Shown: positions 1 to 9,646, numbered from the stretch's first letter. The stretch is 64,000 nucleotides of DNA from Flavobacteriales bacterium UBA7666 (GCA_002483265.1 DLHO01000026.1:495322-559321); one strand, 5' to 3'. The notes: generated from the sequence alone by a model not told the origin. Made by a program: numbers and translations.

Positions 1-744
1 ACTGGCGAGAAGATGTATTTTGATGACGATGCTAAAGGGGAGTGTTTTAGAAAATACCCAACTGCAACGGAATCATACAATGATCACAGTCTATTCCTTA
101 CTAAGAAACCGCGTTATGCAGGTTTGTTTCAATTCCCTGTAGACGATTACAAATCATGGGCTAAAGGGTTGAAAAAAGCAGGTTACGCAACACATCCCGA
201 ATATGCTGAAAAGTTGATTGATCTGATTGAACGCTTGAAGTTGTATGAATACGATGATAAAACTGCTCCTGAAAATAAGGGGACAGAATTATTAGCAAAC
301 AATGTAAAAGAAAGCACGAAACCAAAGTCAAAAGAAACGGCTGCAAATAAATCTGTTTCTTCCATGAAAATCGATGAATCGTGTTTGAAGTACCAAAATC
401 ACATTGCAAAAGAAAATAAGAATGATGTAAAATTCATCATTGCCCGAAAAGGAGATACATATTATAAAATTGCAAAGGAGTTTGAGTTGGCAATGTGGCA
501 AATGTATAAATACAATAATTTCGTAGATAAGAAAGATATGTTGGAGGCTGGTGATATTGTTTATATCGAACCAAAAAGAAACAGATCCCGCAGTAAAGGG
601 GCTACTTTTGTTGCTGCTAAAGATATTACATTGATTGAAATCTCTCAAGCCGAGGGAATCAAATTAAAGAAATTGGTAAAGATGAACGGATACACATCTG
701 AAAAAGTTACTGTCCAAAAAGGACAAAAGATCCTTCTTCGTTAG
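1..744 (+). CDS. Glucosaminidase-LysM protein, 3' part (runs off left edge)
   Basis: The reading frame is open from base 1, so the first in-frame ATG at 13 is probably internal and the gene begins outside the window. The first ~75 residues match the C-terminal part of Bacteroidota glucosaminidase (FlgJ/LytG-like) domains, with YFDDDAKGECFRKY followed by SYNDHSLFL. A Lys/Thr-rich linker follows, then two LysM modules (about residues 140-192 and 197-243), the first with the usual KGDTYYKIA start. Such proteins are exported and cut the glycan strand of peptidoglycan at GlcNAc, held to the wall by LysM. A hairpin terminator follows the stop. Family assignment is firm; substrate is inferred. Confidence 0.85.
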   Translation, partial: TGEKMYFDDDAKGECFRKYPTATESYNDHSLFLTKKPRYAGLFQFPVDDYKSWAKGLKKAGYATHPEYAEKLIDLIERLKLYEYDDKTAPENKGTELLANNVKESTKPKSKETAANKSVSSMKIDESCLKYQNHIAKENKNDVKFIIARKGDTYYKIAKEFELAMWQMYKYNNFVDKKDMLEAGDIVYIEPKRNRSRSKGATFVAAKDITLIEISQAEGIKLKKLVKMNGYTSEKVTVQKGQKILLR

Positions 745-778
745 TTATCTACGTTGAAGTTTATTGTTGTTGTTTGTG

Positions 779-806
779 AAAGGTTGCGTTATGCAACCTT
801 TTTTTG
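779..806 (+). terminator. Rho-independent terminator of the glucosaminidase gene
   Basis: A perfect stem (AGGTTGC / GCAACCT, loop GTTAT) is followed by seven T residues, 35 bp after the stop codon. Confidence 0.85.
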
Positions 807-819
807 TTTTAGAAAGGTC

Positions 820-897
820 ACTTCGACTTCGCTCAATCCCCTTCACCAAGATATATTGATCTGTTGAAATAATAAGGTAACTGAGCGAAGTCGAAGT
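820..897. repeat. Inverted repeat ACTTCGACTTCGCTCA
   Basis: Perfect 16-bp arms at 820-835 and 882-897 enclose 46 bp. Degenerate relatives of the arm (gagcggagtcgaa, gagtcgaag) recur at 9656-9668 and 9720-9762, so it looks like a dispersed palindromic element rather than a gene-specific site. The rest of the 745-1017 gap holds only the terminator. Confidence 0.7.
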
Positions 898-1017
898 TTA
901 GGATTTCAATGGCTAAAAACAGAATCGTCTTTAATTCAGTACTTCATGCTGTCCAAAATGTTTTAAAAAAAATACTAGGATTAAAAGATTTTGTTAAATT
1001 TGAGAAACTCCTGTGTT

Positions 1018-2550
1018 ATGAAACCCTCAAACGAACTGTATAAGTTAATCAAGTCGTTGACTAAATCTGAGAAGCGTTTTTTTAAGCTTTCATCTGCTTT
1101 GCAATCCGGCGAGAAGAACTACCTGAAAATTTTTGATTTTATTGAAAAACAAGGGGCTTATAGAGAGGAAGATTTGAAGGAATTCTTTCAGAATGAGACT
1201 TTTGTAAAGCATTTACCTTCAGAAAAAAATCATTTATATCGCTTAATATTAAAAAGTCTCCGTGTTTATTATTCAGAGCAATCCGCTTCAAGCATTCTAA
1301 AACAGGAGTTGAAAAACGTAGAAATTCTTTACAACAAAGCGCTTTACAAAGAGTGTGAAAAGTTTGTGCAACGAGCGAAAAGCTTAGCCATTGAACATGA
1401 AGAATTTTACTATTGGTATGAATTGATTTCCTGGGAGAAAAAGTTATTGGAGGCAGCATATGAGGACGGTGAGTTTTCAAGGAATCTGGATGATATCATA
1501 GAAGAAGAGGAGCTGGTAATTGCAAAATTGAGAAATCAGGCAGAATACCAGGTGATTTACTCTAAGATCAACCTAATCTTTCGTTCAGGAGGCTTTACCA
1601 GAAACGAAGAAGAACGCAGGGTTGTTGAGGAAATATCTGATTACCATCTGATTAAAGGCAAAAATACAGCGCTTTCCACTCGGGCATCTTCCATGTGCTA
1701 TTATATTAAAGGATTGTGTGCTGCTGCAAATAGAAATTACGAAGACAGTTTTCAATTCTTTAATCGCACAAAAGATATTCTGGATAATAATCCATTGATA
1801 AAAGAAGACTTAGGTCAACGTTATATCCTGACACTTTCTCATTTGTTGAGATGTTATATTGATAACAAGCAGTTCAAAGAAGCAAGCAATGTCATTCACG
1901 AGATCCGTGCACTCGAAGGAGGGAAAGGGTTTAATTCCATGGATTTATCCCTTCGTATTTTTACGATCTCTTACAATGCGGAATTTGCGTTAAATCATGC
2001 TACCGGAAATTTCGAAGCTTCTGCAAAACTAGCTGACGAAGTTCGTGGAAGATTGCGCGACCTGGATGATAAAGTTTCAAAGGAACAGAATATTCTATTC
2101 AGTTACAATCAGGCGTACACTTATTTTGGGATAGGGGATTATAAAAAGGCGCTCTCCACACTCAACGAGGTTTTAAATGACAATGAGCAACGTTTGAGAC
2201 AGGACATCTATAGCTTTGCACGGATTTTCAATCTGATTATTCATTTGGAACTGGAAAACTACGATTTCCTGGAATACGTCATTAAATCAACGAATCGTTA
2301 TTTAAGCAAGCATGATCGCGATTATGAGATTGAAAATGTGGTAATCAAACATTTGCGAAAACTAGCAAAGAGCATGAATATTACACAGCGTAATGAAATT
2401 CTTTCCAAAATGAAGGTCGAAGTAGCTGAATTAATGAAGGATCAACAAGAACGCGTGATTCTTGATTATTTCCATCTTCCGGCATGGATCGATTCAAAAT
2501 TGGATAAAGTGGACTTTTCGAAAGCTATAAAAGATTACAATCATTTATAA
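1018..2550 (+). CDS. Conserved alpha-helical (TPR-like) cytoplasmic protein
   Basis: The 510-residue product has no signal peptide or membrane segment. It starts MKPSNELYKLIKSLTKSEK, an N-terminus I associate with a Bacteroidota-specific helical family of unknown function; the ATG at 1018 is preferred over a TTG nine codons upstream because of it. The middle and C-terminal parts look like degenerate tetratricopeptide helices (for example YFGIGDYKKALSTLNEVL). It meets the FadL-like gene tail to tail, the two stops overlapping by 10 bp. No enzymatic motif is visible. Confidence 0.75.
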   Translation: MKPSNELYKLIKSLTKSEKRFFKLSSALQSGEKNYLKIFDFIEKQGAYREEDLKEFFQNETFVKHLPSEKNHLYRLILKSLRVYYSEQSASSILKQELKNVEILYNKALYKECEKFVQRAKSLAIEHEEFYYWYELISWEKKLLEAAYEDGEFSRNLDDIIEEEELVIAKLRNQAEYQVIYSKINLIFRSGGFTRNEEERRVVEEISDYHLIKGKNTALSTRASSMCYYIKGLCAAANRNYEDSFQFFNRTKDILDNNPLIKEDLGQRYILTLSHLLRCYIDNKQFKEASNVIHEIRALEGGKGFNSMDLSLRIFTISYNAEFALNHATGNFEASAKLADEVRGRLRDLDDKVSKEQNILFSYNQAYTYFGIGDYKKALSTLNEVLNDNEQRLRQDIYSFARIFNLIIHLELENYDFLEYVIKSTNRYLSKHDRDYEIENVVIKHLRKLAKSMNITQRNEILSKMKVEVAELMKDQQERVILDYFHLPAWIDSKLDKVDFSKAIKDYNHL

Positions 2551-4031
2551 TCAAACTTATACTGCATCCCTATATTAAATGTCGTGTTGACAATATCCAA
2601 GTCTGTTCTGCTTTCATAAAAGGCTTTGTATACTGAGCTCGATGTTAAATAACGGACAGATAAATCCAAATAAACCCGGTTAATTCTGAATCCTAGACCT
2701 CCGCTGATTGTTTGGCTGTAGTTCTTGCCATAAGTTCTGGCTAGAGTATATCCTTTTGGATAATAACCATAACCGCCACGGATGAAAAAAGTATTGTTAA
2801 TTGCCCATTCGCCACCAATACGAATGTTTAAAGCATCAACCATCTGATCTTTGATCACTTTATTCTCGGCTTTGTAATCGTAAGCAACATAAGCTTCATC
2901 GTTGGTCGTTTTCAATCTTCCCCAGCCATAATTCAGGTATTCCAAATCCACATTGATACAGCCATTGTCTCCAAACACCAATCCCAATGATCCTACTACT
3001 TTGGCAGGAGTCCAGATTCTGTATTTGTATTTATCAGTTGGAATAAAAGTCGGATCAACTGTTCTCATACCGTCGTTGTGAAGCGCCTCCATGGTTGCTG
3101 TAGATTCATCCGTCAATTGATAAAAAGTCGGAGTATGTAAAGTAATTCCCAAACGTAAAAAATCTGTGGGTAAGAAGATGGCTCCTAATTTAACATTCAT
3201 TCCACCACCTTTTGTAGTATAGTCGTATTGGTAAACAAATGATCTCAAAGAAACCCCGCTTGTATCTGTCAACGTTTCTTTATGGACTACTGATTCTGAG
3301 AAATTGATTGTATTGTATGAAACTGAAGCTCCGAAATAGATCTTATCCAAATAATTAGCGCTTATCCCAAAGTAAAACTCATTAATCCCTCCTTTGTTCA
3401 AGACTGTACGGTTGTGGATCACATCTCCGGAATTCAATCTGGGATAATAATTGTTGTTTGCATCCGGATCGATAGCATAGGTTTGATAAGCCAAAGAAGA
3501 GGTGTATGGCATATCATCATAGAGGAAAGTCGGATCAATACCTGCTGCCTGAGAAGCAAAAACATCTAATAATGATTCGAATTGTTGCCCACTATAATTG
3601 AATGAATTATTAAAGTTTGCCAATCGATTCATTCCAAATGAAATTTGTGTGTAGATTAATCCTGAGTTTGAACTGGAAACATCGCTTACAACAGTGCCAG
3701 CCAAATTAGGAATCCTTACTTTAAAGGCATCCATAGATGAATTACCTGTTGAAACTGCTTCACCATTCCCTCTGAAATGAGAAGTCGTCTTAACACTTGT
3801 TCCAATAGCACCAAAAGAAAAGGAGCTTACGGAAGATCTCCCGAATCCGGCAGGATTAATTCCAATACAACCGCTTTCAGCGCCAAGCGCGCCAAAAGAC
3901 CCGCCCATTGCATCAAACCGCGCAGAGCCTTGTACATAAGTATTCGATAATCGGTATACATCTACCTCATTCTGCCCGAACGCAAAAAAGGCTCCAATAA
4001 AAACTGAAGCCAAAACTATTTTAGATCTCAT
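2541..4031 (-). CDS. OmpP1/FadL-family outer membrane porin
   Basis: A signal peptide (about 20 residues, ending AFGQ) precedes a 496-residue beta-barrel protein. Shortly after it comes the block QGSARFDAMGGSFGALGAESGCIGINPAG written in the form typical of OmpP1/FadL/TodX relatives, here with the small-residue and NPAG signature; the C-terminus ends in an aromatic/charged beta strand (MQYKFDYK). Family members form outer membrane channels for hydrophobic compounds; the substrate here is unknown. It lies ten bases downstream of the lipoprotein gene 4041-4976, same strand, so the two are likely co-transcribed. Confidence 0.85.
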   Translation of the reverse strand: MRSKIVLASVFIGAFFAFGQNEVDVYRLSNTYVQGSARFDAMGGSFGALGAESGCIGINPAGFGRSSVSSFSFGAIGTSVKTTSHFRGNGEAVSTGNSSMDAFKVRIPNLAGTVVSDVSSSNSGLIYTQISFGMNRLANFNNSFNYSGQQFESLLDVFASQAAGIDPTFLYDDMPYTSSLAYQTYAIDPDANNNYYPRLNSGDVIHNRTVLNKGGINEFYFGISANYLDKIYFGASVSYNTINFSESVVHKETLTDTSGVSLRSFVYQYDYTTKGGGMNVKLGAIFLPTDFLRLGITLHTPTFYQLTDESTATMEALHNDGMRTVDPTFIPTDKYKYRIWTPAKVVGSLGLVFGDNGCINVDLEYLNYGWGRLKTTNDEAYVAYDYKAENKVIKDQMVDALNIRIGGEWAINNTFFIRGGYGYYPKGYTLARTYGKNYSQTISGGLGFRINRVYLDLSVRYLTSSSVYKAFYESRTDLDIVNTTFNIGMQYKFDYK

Positions 4032-4040
4032 TTATTTAAT

Positions 4041-4976
4041 TTATCGTCTACCACCACTTCTTGATCCTCCTCCTGAACTAGGTGAGCTAACACTTCCTCC
4101 TGAGCTGCCGCCACTTCTGATAGTTGGAGAGCTTGTTCGCGTATTAGAATTACTATTTAAGGTTCTGTTACTTCCTCCGGAATTTGAATTCGAATTTGAT
4201 TCAGTTGCCGTTCTATTGTAAGTACCTGTTCTTTCAGTTGCAACTGAAGATCTTCCCGTATTTGCAGGTCTAGCCGCTGCGCGAGTATTCAGATTTGCAT
4301 TTCTTCCACCACCTGAATTAACAACCGGAGAAGAATTTACTAGTGTATTTCTACCAACTCCTGAGAAGCTCTGTGTATTTGGTTTAGCAATCATCTTATT
4401 CTGATAGCCTATAATTCCATTGTTTGTTGACCCCATTCTTCCTGCAGAAGTTCCTGCATGAGCATTAGACAAGTTTCCACCACCCGTGTTTGGTTTATTT
4501 ATAGGTGAATATCCTAAATTATTTCCTCCCCAGATATTCCCACCATAGTAAGGTTGATTGTATCCGTAACCAGAATATGCACTGCTATAACCGTAATGAT
4601 ATGGATTGCCAAAGTACATTCCGAAACCATTTCCATTTCCATATATTGGATGGTAGTAATTTCCGTAACCGTAATAACTTAATCCTGTAACAGGTGCATA
4701 GGGGGAATAACCGTAATTTGTATATTGAGAATAATAAAAATAATCGTTGTATTGTCTTGGTGAAACGTAAGTTGTGCGTTCCTGTGGAATTTCGGTTTGT
4801 TCCTTTTTAGCTACGAACGTTGCGTAATCAGTAACATCATTCAAATCTGTTCCGGGAGGCATGATCGGTGTGCGCGTATTGTAAACATCATCCTGCATGA
4901 AATGCTCGGAAGCACTACATCCAACAAGGGATGCCACTACTCCAAAACAAGCTCCGAATTTTAATAAGTTATACAT
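4041..4976 (-). CDS. Low-complexity exported lipoprotein
   Basis: I start it at the ATG of MYNLLKFGACFG because this gives a clean SPII signal with lipobox LVGC (Cys20); the longer reading frame adds 31 residues and overlaps proS. After a short acidic stretch come a Tyr/Gly/Asn-rich middle (about residues 75-175) and a Ser/Gly/Asn/Arg tail ending GGGSRSGGRR. It is predicted to be lipid-anchored; the function is not recognised. It diverges from proS across 86 bp and is followed closely by the FadL-type porin. Confidence 0.75.
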   Translation of the reverse strand: MYNLLKFGACFGVVASLVGCSASEHFMQDDVYNTRTPIMPPGTDLNDVTDYATFVAKKEQTEIPQERTTYVSPRQYNDYFYYSQYTNYGYSPYAPVTGLSYYGYGNYYHPIYGNGNGFGMYFGNPYHYGYSSAYSGYGYNQPYYGGNIWGGNNLGYSPINKPNTGGGNLSNAHAGTSAGRMGSTNNGIIGYQNKMIAKPNTQSFSGVGRNTLVNSSPVVNSGGGRNANLNTRAAARPANTGRSSVATERTGTYNRTATESNSNSNSGGSNRTLNSNSNTRTSSPTIRSGGSSGGSVSSPSSGGGSRSGGRR

Positions 4977-5062
4977 AACGATAAAGATTAAAAGGTTGAC
5001 TAAAGATAGCTGATTTATTTCTAATTTTACGGTTTTATTCTTAAAATTTAACATACTCAAAA

Positions 5063-6538
5063 ATGTCACAGAAGTACGCTACTCGCGCCGAGGATTATTC
5101 AAAGTGGTATAACGATTTAATTTCTAGAGCTGATCTTGCAGAACACTCAGATGTTAAAGGAATGATGGTCATCAAACCCTATGGTTATGCTATTTGGGAA
5201 AACATGCGCGACATATTGGATGCAAAATTCAAAGAAACAGGTCACCAAAATGCGTACTTCCCTTTATTGATCCCGAAAAGTTATTTGAGTAAAGAAGCTT
5301 CTCATGTAGATGGTTTCGCAAAAGAGTGTGCTGTTGTAACGCATTACCGTTTGAAAAACGATCCGAATGGAGGAGGTGTAATTGTTGATCCGGATGCGAA
5401 ATTGGAAGAAGAATTAATCGTTCGTCCAACATCCGAAACAATTATCTGGAATTCGTATAAAAAATGGATCCAATCTTACCGTGATCTACCAATACTAATT
5501 AATCAATGGGCAAATGTAGTTCGTTGGGAAATGAAAACACGTTTGTTTTTGCGTACTTCTGAGTTTTTATGGCAAGAAGGTCATACTGCACATGCAACGA
5601 AAGAAGAAGCTATTCAGGAAACAGAGCAAATGCTGGATGTTTATGCTGAATTTGCTGAGAAATACATGGCTATGCCGGTGATCAAAGGTCACAAGACTGA
5701 AAGCGAGCGTTTTGCCGGGGCAGATGATACGTATTGTATTGAAGCCATGATGCAAGACGGGAAAGCACTTCAAGCAGGAACTTCTCACTTTTTAGGTCAG
5801 AATTTCGCGAAGGCTTTTGAAGTTAAATTCAGTGATGCTCAAGGTAAACTGGAATACGTTTGGGCTACTTCCTGGGGAGTTTCCACTCGATTGATGGGAG
5901 CATTGATTATGACACATTCTGATGATGAAGGTCTGGTTGTTCCGCCATTGTTGGCACCAATTCAGGTGGTTATTGTTCCGATTTACAGAACAGAAGAAGA
6001 GCTTCAATTGATAAACGAAGCAGTTGCTAAGATTTCTTCTGAATTGAAAGAATTGAAAGTCAAAGTAAAATACGATGCGGATGATCAAAAACGTCCGGGA
6101 TGGAAGTTTGCTGAATACGAAGCAAAAGGAGTTCCTGTTCGTATAGCAATCGGTCCAAGAGATTTGGCAAATGGAGTAGTGGAGATCGCTCGTCGTGACA
6201 CGAAAGAGAAATATGCCATGAATATTGAGAATATTGGAAATTCAATTGTGAGTTTATTGGATGAAATTCAGGACAATCTGCTTAAAAGAGCACAACGGTT
6301 CAGAGTGGACAACATGCATGAAGTAGATACTTACGAGGACTTTAAAATCCAATTAGAGAAAGTTGGCGGATTCTATCTGGCACATTGGGACGGAACCAAA
6401 GAAACGGAAGCTAAGATCAAAGAAGAAACAAAAGCAACGATTCGCTGTATTCCTATTGAAATCGCTTCAGAACCGGGGAAATGTATGGTTACGGGAGCTC
6501 CATCAAAAGGACGCGTAGTTTTTGCGAAAGCATATTAA
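5063..6538 (+). CDS. proS: Prolyl-tRNA synthetase, archaeal/eukaryotic-type
   Basis: This cytoplasmic enzyme charges tRNA-Pro with proline. At 491 residues without the ~180-residue editing insertion it is the short class II form typical of Bacteroidota. Visible class II motifs include RPTSETIIW, RWEMKTRLFLRTSEFLWQEGHTA and GTSHFLGQNF; the anticodon-binding domain follows (about residues 290-400) and then the C-terminal extension ending in the usual Tyr. A long-loop hairpin (6564-6614) follows the stop. Confidence 0.97.
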   Translation: MSQKYATRAEDYSKWYNDLISRADLAEHSDVKGMMVIKPYGYAIWENMRDILDAKFKETGHQNAYFPLLIPKSYLSKEASHVDGFAKECAVVTHYRLKNDPNGGGVIVDPDAKLEEELIVRPTSETIIWNSYKKWIQSYRDLPILINQWANVVRWEMKTRLFLRTSEFLWQEGHTAHATKEEAIQETEQMLDVYAEFAEKYMAMPVIKGHKTESERFAGADDTYCIEAMMQDGKALQAGTSHFLGQNFAKAFEVKFSDAQGKLEYVWATSWGVSTRLMGALIMTHSDDEGLVVPPLLAPIQVVIVPIYRTEEELQLINEAVAKISSELKELKVKVKYDADDQKRPGWKFAEYEAKGVPVRIAIGPRDLANGVVEIARRDTKEKYAMNIENIGNSIVSLLDEIQDNLLKRAQRFRVDNMHEVDTYEDFKIQLEKVGGFYLAHWDGTKETEAKIKEETKATIRCIPIEIASEPGKCMVTGAPSKGRVVFAKAY

Positions 6539-6563
6539 CAAGAATTGAAAATGTAGCATTTAA

Positions 6564-6616
6564 AATTGAAAAGGGGGATTGTCAGCATTTGAGGAAGTCT
6601 CCCTTTTTCAATTCTC
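6564..6616 (+). terminator. Possible terminator after proS
   Basis: AATTGAAAAGGGG(GA) at 6564-6578 can pair with TCTCCCTTTTTCAATT at 6599-6614. The loop is about 20 nt and the tail is T-poor, so termination is plausible but not certain. Confidence 0.45.
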
Positions 6617-6643
6617 CATTGTCAATTTGTCAATTAATGAATT

Positions 6644-7324
6644 ATGGAACAATCACGAAAAATCATACAGGATATTTTAGTCCAGAAAGCAGGATTGAAG
6701 CAGGATATTTTTCAGGACACGAAGAATCATTTTGAGCGCTTTAAAACGCATTTACTGGAAGAGATTGGAGCGCTTCGTGCTTCTATTGAGGATAGTCGAA
6801 TTCGGTTGCATGTAGAATACAAAGGTGAGTTCCAGGTTCAAGTGTACATTGGAAGTGATGTGCTGGTTTTCCAGATGCATACAAATGTATTTAAGCTTCC
6901 GGATGAACATCCTTTGTGGCAGACAGATTATCTGAAGGAAGATAAATCCCGTGGTTATTTCGGAATCATTAACATCTACAATTTTTTGGCAGAATCCTAC
7001 TTGAAGAATCGAAGCAATGATTTGGGGTATTTGATTGGACGAGTCTTCATTAATAAGGATGAGCATTTCATGGTAGAAGGAAAGGGGCAATTGGGCTTTT
7101 TGTTCCGTGATTTAACCAAGTCGGTGCTTACGGATCCGATACTAACGAACATTATTCATGTTTCATTTGCATATGCTTTGGAGTTCGATTTACTTACCCC
7201 ACCATATGAAATCGTATCAAAAGTGACCGTATTTCAAATGCATGAGATAGAAGCCAACAGTCAAATGTCAACCGGTAAAAGACTGGGTTTCAAATTTGAA
7301 GCAGAAGATGGCGATATTTTTTAG
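6644..7324 (+). CDS. Conserved hypothetical protein
   Basis: A 226-residue soluble protein without signal peptide or membrane segment. An N-terminal charged helix (residues 1-45, probably coiled coil) precedes a mixed alpha/beta body with YKGEFQVQVYIGSDVL and YFGIINIYNFLAESYLK. I recognise the layout as a conserved Bacteroidota hypothetical but know no function. It sits alone between proS and the tRNA-Glu/rpsT transcript. Confidence 0.7.
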   Translation: MEQSRKIIQDILVQKAGLKQDIFQDTKNHFERFKTHLLEEIGALRASIEDSRIRLHVEYKGEFQVQVYIGSDVLVFQMHTNVFKLPDEHPLWQTDYLKEDKSRGYFGIINIYNFLAESYLKNRSNDLGYLIGRVFINKDEHFMVEGKGQLGFLFRDLTKSVLTDPILTNIIHVSFAYALEFDLLTPPYEIVSKVTVFQMHEIEANSQMSTGKRLGFKFEAEDGDIF

Positions 7325-7353
7325 AAAAAAGAGAGAAAAAAGCTTGTTGAAGC

Positions 7354-7383
7354 TTGCAAATAGGAAAATTCTAGCTATATTTG
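7354..7383 (+). promoter_or_regulatory. Bacteroidota-type promoter for tRNA-Glu genes
   Basis: A perfect TAnnTTTG -7 box (TATATTTG, 7376-7383) follows a TTG -33 element (7354-7356) after 19 bp, 20 bp before the first tRNA. Confidence 0.75.
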
Positions 7384-7402
7384 CACTCCGAAAATAAAAA
7401 AC

Positions 7403-7477
7403 GGCCCATTCGTCTAACGGTTAGGACATGCGGTTTTCATCCGTAAAATAGGAGTTCGATTCTCCTATGGGCTACCA
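7403..7477 (+). tRNA. tRNA-Glu (TTC), CCA encoded
   Basis: The cloverleaf closes: acceptor GGCCCAT/ATGGGCT (first pair G-U), anticodon stem TGCGG/CCGTA around loop TTTTCAT (anticodon TTC), T arm AGGAG-TTCGATT-CTCCT. Discriminator A and an encoded CCA follow. It precedes a second tRNA-Glu by 17 bp. Confidence 0.95.
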
Positions 7478-7494
7478 AAAAAAAAGAAAGAGAC

Positions 7495-7566
7495 GGCCCA
7501 TTCGTCTAGTGGTTAGGACGCCAGGTTTTCATCCTGGTAACAGGAGTTCGATTCTCCTATGGGCTG
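7495..7566 (+). tRNA. tRNA-Glu (TTC), no encoded CCA
   Basis: Nearly the same acceptor, D and T arms as the upstream copy, but the anticodon stem is CCAGG/CCTGG, the discriminator is G and the next bases are CAA, so CCA must be added after transcription. Anticodon TTC. It lies 29 bp before rpsT, probably on the same transcript. Confidence 0.95.
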
Positions 7567-7595
7567 CAAATTTTAGTTTGTAATAAAAGAAAAAA

Positions 7596-7847
7596 ATGGC
7601 AAATCATAAGTCAGCACAAAAGAGAATCCGTTCTAACGATGTTAAGCGTTTGCGTAACAAGTACCAACACAAAACAACTCGTAATGCAGTACGTAAACTT
7701 CGTTCTTTGAAAGACAAGAAAGAAGCGAGTGACTTATTACCAGCTGTAGCATCTATGTTGGATAAATTGGCGAAACGTAATATCATTCACAAAAACAAGG
7801 CTGCAAACTTGAAATCAGGTTTGACTCTTGCAGTGAATAAATTATAA
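7596..7847 (+). CDS. rpsT: 30S ribosomal protein S20
   Basis: S20 binds 16S rRNA in the body of the small subunit. The 83-residue sequence has the usual start MANHKSAQKRIR and the Lys/Arg-rich helical hairpin, with KNKAANLKSGL near the end. Normal length for the family. It follows the two tRNA-Glu genes closely and ends at a clear terminator. Confidence 0.98.
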   Translation: MANHKSAQKRIRSNDVKRLRNKYQHKTTRNAVRKLRSLKDKKEASDLLPAVASMLDKLAKRNIIHKNKAANLKSGLTLAVNKL

Positions 7848-7868
7848 GAATATTCATTAAGAAATTAG

Positions 7869-7906
7869 AAGGTCTTGTCTGCCAATGAGCGATAAGACCT
7901 TTTTGT
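7869..7906 (+). terminator. Terminator after rpsT
   Basis: Stem AAGGTCTT (7869-7876) pairs with AAGACCTT (7894-7901), followed by T residues. Confidence 0.85.
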
Positions 7907-7922
7907 GTTTTAATAAAGTTTC

Positions 7923-9641
7923 ATGAAGAAATGGGCTTTGTTTCTACTTGTCACGTCCTTCTGCCAGTTCTTTAGCTCGGCACAATCCCCCTTTGGGAAT
8001 TACTTTCAGGACACTTTAAAGCCAGGACATCGTATTTCAGGTAAGCTTGATTCAGTTGATGTGAATCTTGCAAGTTATCAACACACGCTCCCGGGAGATT
8101 TTAATCCATTCCAGTTTAACTTTTCTTTTTCAGATCTGAATACTTCTTGGTTGAAACCTCAGGCGAGAAGGTTTTCCTCGATTCCTCACATTGCTTTTGA
8201 GTACTCGATGGGTTCAAAATCTGCTCAATTCGGAAAGATCACTTACACCCAGGCAATTGATTCAAACACATTTATCCAGTTCGATTACATCCGAAACACG
8301 ACACTTGGTAATTTACGAAATTCTAGTTTTGAACGGAATATTGCCCAGTTAGGATTCATGCATCGCTCTAGGTATTATGGAACAATCTTAGATGTTTCAT
8401 TCTACGGAAATAACAATCGCTTAAGTAATGGTTTACTCGGAGATTCTATCCGGGAAGGTTTCGCGCTCTTATTTCAGGAAGTGGATAAGCAAAATGCCGA
8501 AAACAAAACGAAGGAACTTCACATTGATTGGAAAAACTATATTTCCTTCTCAAAGGATTCCTTGCAAAAGATTGGAGTCATCCTGCAGCCAAGATTAGAT
8601 ATCAAGAACCAACGTTACCTTGAGCAGGATACACTTCCCGGAATCTATGGCTTTTACAATTACGACACGGCAAGCACCAAAGACTACTGGGAATTATCTT
8701 CCCTAAAGTTGAATGGAGGAGTGTTTTATAAAAATCGCGGATTCAATATTGAAGCCGGACTCGGAACACGTTACTGGGATTATGACAACTTGCTCGTTCA
8801 TCAGGATACAACGGAAGCTTTCGGGTTCGCTGCGTTAGACATGAATATAAAAGGTTATTCACTCAATGCCACCGCAAACTATACGTTCGTTGGAGCAAGC
8901 GGAGAAACCCAAATTATTGCAGATGCAAAGAAAGTATTCAGAACAAATGTCTTTTCTGCAAGTGGGGCTTTTATTCGGAAATACGCTGAAAATTATCAGC
9001 GATCGTATTACGGAAATACCTTGCTTTACAGTTGGACAGATAAAGTTTTAAGTACCCGAACTTCATTAAATTTAAACTGGACCAACAAGAATCGTTTTGT
9101 CCCTTTCTTCGTTCAGGCATTCATGGAGAATAATTCCAAAATGCCGGTCTTCATTAAAAATAGATGGCGGCAGGATACCTTGACTTCTTTGAATGCCTTG
9201 GGAGTTCAGGCCGGATTTGAATATTCATTCAAAAAATTATTGATTCAGGGAAGAGCAAGTTATCGCGAAAGCACGGGAGATTTATTGCCGAATTGGCTTA
9301 TTTCTGGTCGAATAGCATATAACGGAGGATTATTCAAAGCTAAAAAACTCAAAACAGTAACCGGTATTGAAGTCGGATACATCAGCCATTATCAATTGAT
9401 TGACTTTGTTCCTCAGATCAATACTTATACCTTATTAACCAAATTAACCACCGTCAAACAATTCAATGATATGATGAAACTGCATTTCTTCACTCAATTC
9501 GATTTAGGTTATTTCAGATGGTTTATTCGTGTAGAGAATATTGAACAAACATTTGTAAAGCCAACCAATTTCGAAGGACAGGGTTATCCGGTTACACCAC
9601 TTCAGTTCCGTTTCGGAGTTTCGTGGGACTTTTTCAATTAA
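7923..9641 (+). CDS. Putative porin (outer membrane beta-barrel)
   Basis: A signal peptide (about residues 1-20, ending FSSAQ) precedes a 552-residue mature protein made of alternating beta-strand segments and ending in a strand with terminal aromatic residues (FRFGVSWDFFN), which is the barrel-insertion signal. The layout, with an early FNFSFSDLNTSWL block and long TonB-independent barrel, fits the Bacteroidota putative-porin family. Substrate unknown. It is a single gene ending at its own terminator. Confidence 0.75.
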   Translation: MKKWALFLLVTSFCQFFSSAQSPFGNYFQDTLKPGHRISGKLDSVDVNLASYQHTLPGDFNPFQFNFSFSDLNTSWLKPQARRFSSIPHIAFEYSMGSKSAQFGKITYTQAIDSNTFIQFDYIRNTTLGNLRNSSFERNIAQLGFMHRSRYYGTILDVSFYGNNNRLSNGLLGDSIREGFALLFQEVDKQNAENKTKELHIDWKNYISFSKDSLQKIGVILQPRLDIKNQRYLEQDTLPGIYGFYNYDTASTKDYWELSSLKLNGGVFYKNRGFNIEAGLGTRYWDYDNLLVHQDTTEAFGFAALDMNIKGYSLNATANYTFVGASGETQIIADAKKVFRTNVFSASGAFIRKYAENYQRSYYGNTLLYSWTDKVLSTRTSLNLNWTNKNRFVPFFVQAFMENNSKMPVFIKNRWRQDTLTSLNALGVQAGFEYSFKKLLIQGRASYRESTGDLLPNWLISGRIAYNGGLFKAKKLKTVTGIEVGYISHYQLIDFVPQINTYTLLTKLTTVKQFNDMMKLHFFTQFDLGYFRWFIRVENIEQTFVKPTNFEGQGYPVTPLQFRFGVSWDFFN

Positions 9642-9646
9642 ACCCT

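Noticed and set aside
6481..6735. 84-codon frame spanning the end of proS
   Set aside because: Out-of-frame shadow of proS that runs into the next gene; no start or homology support.
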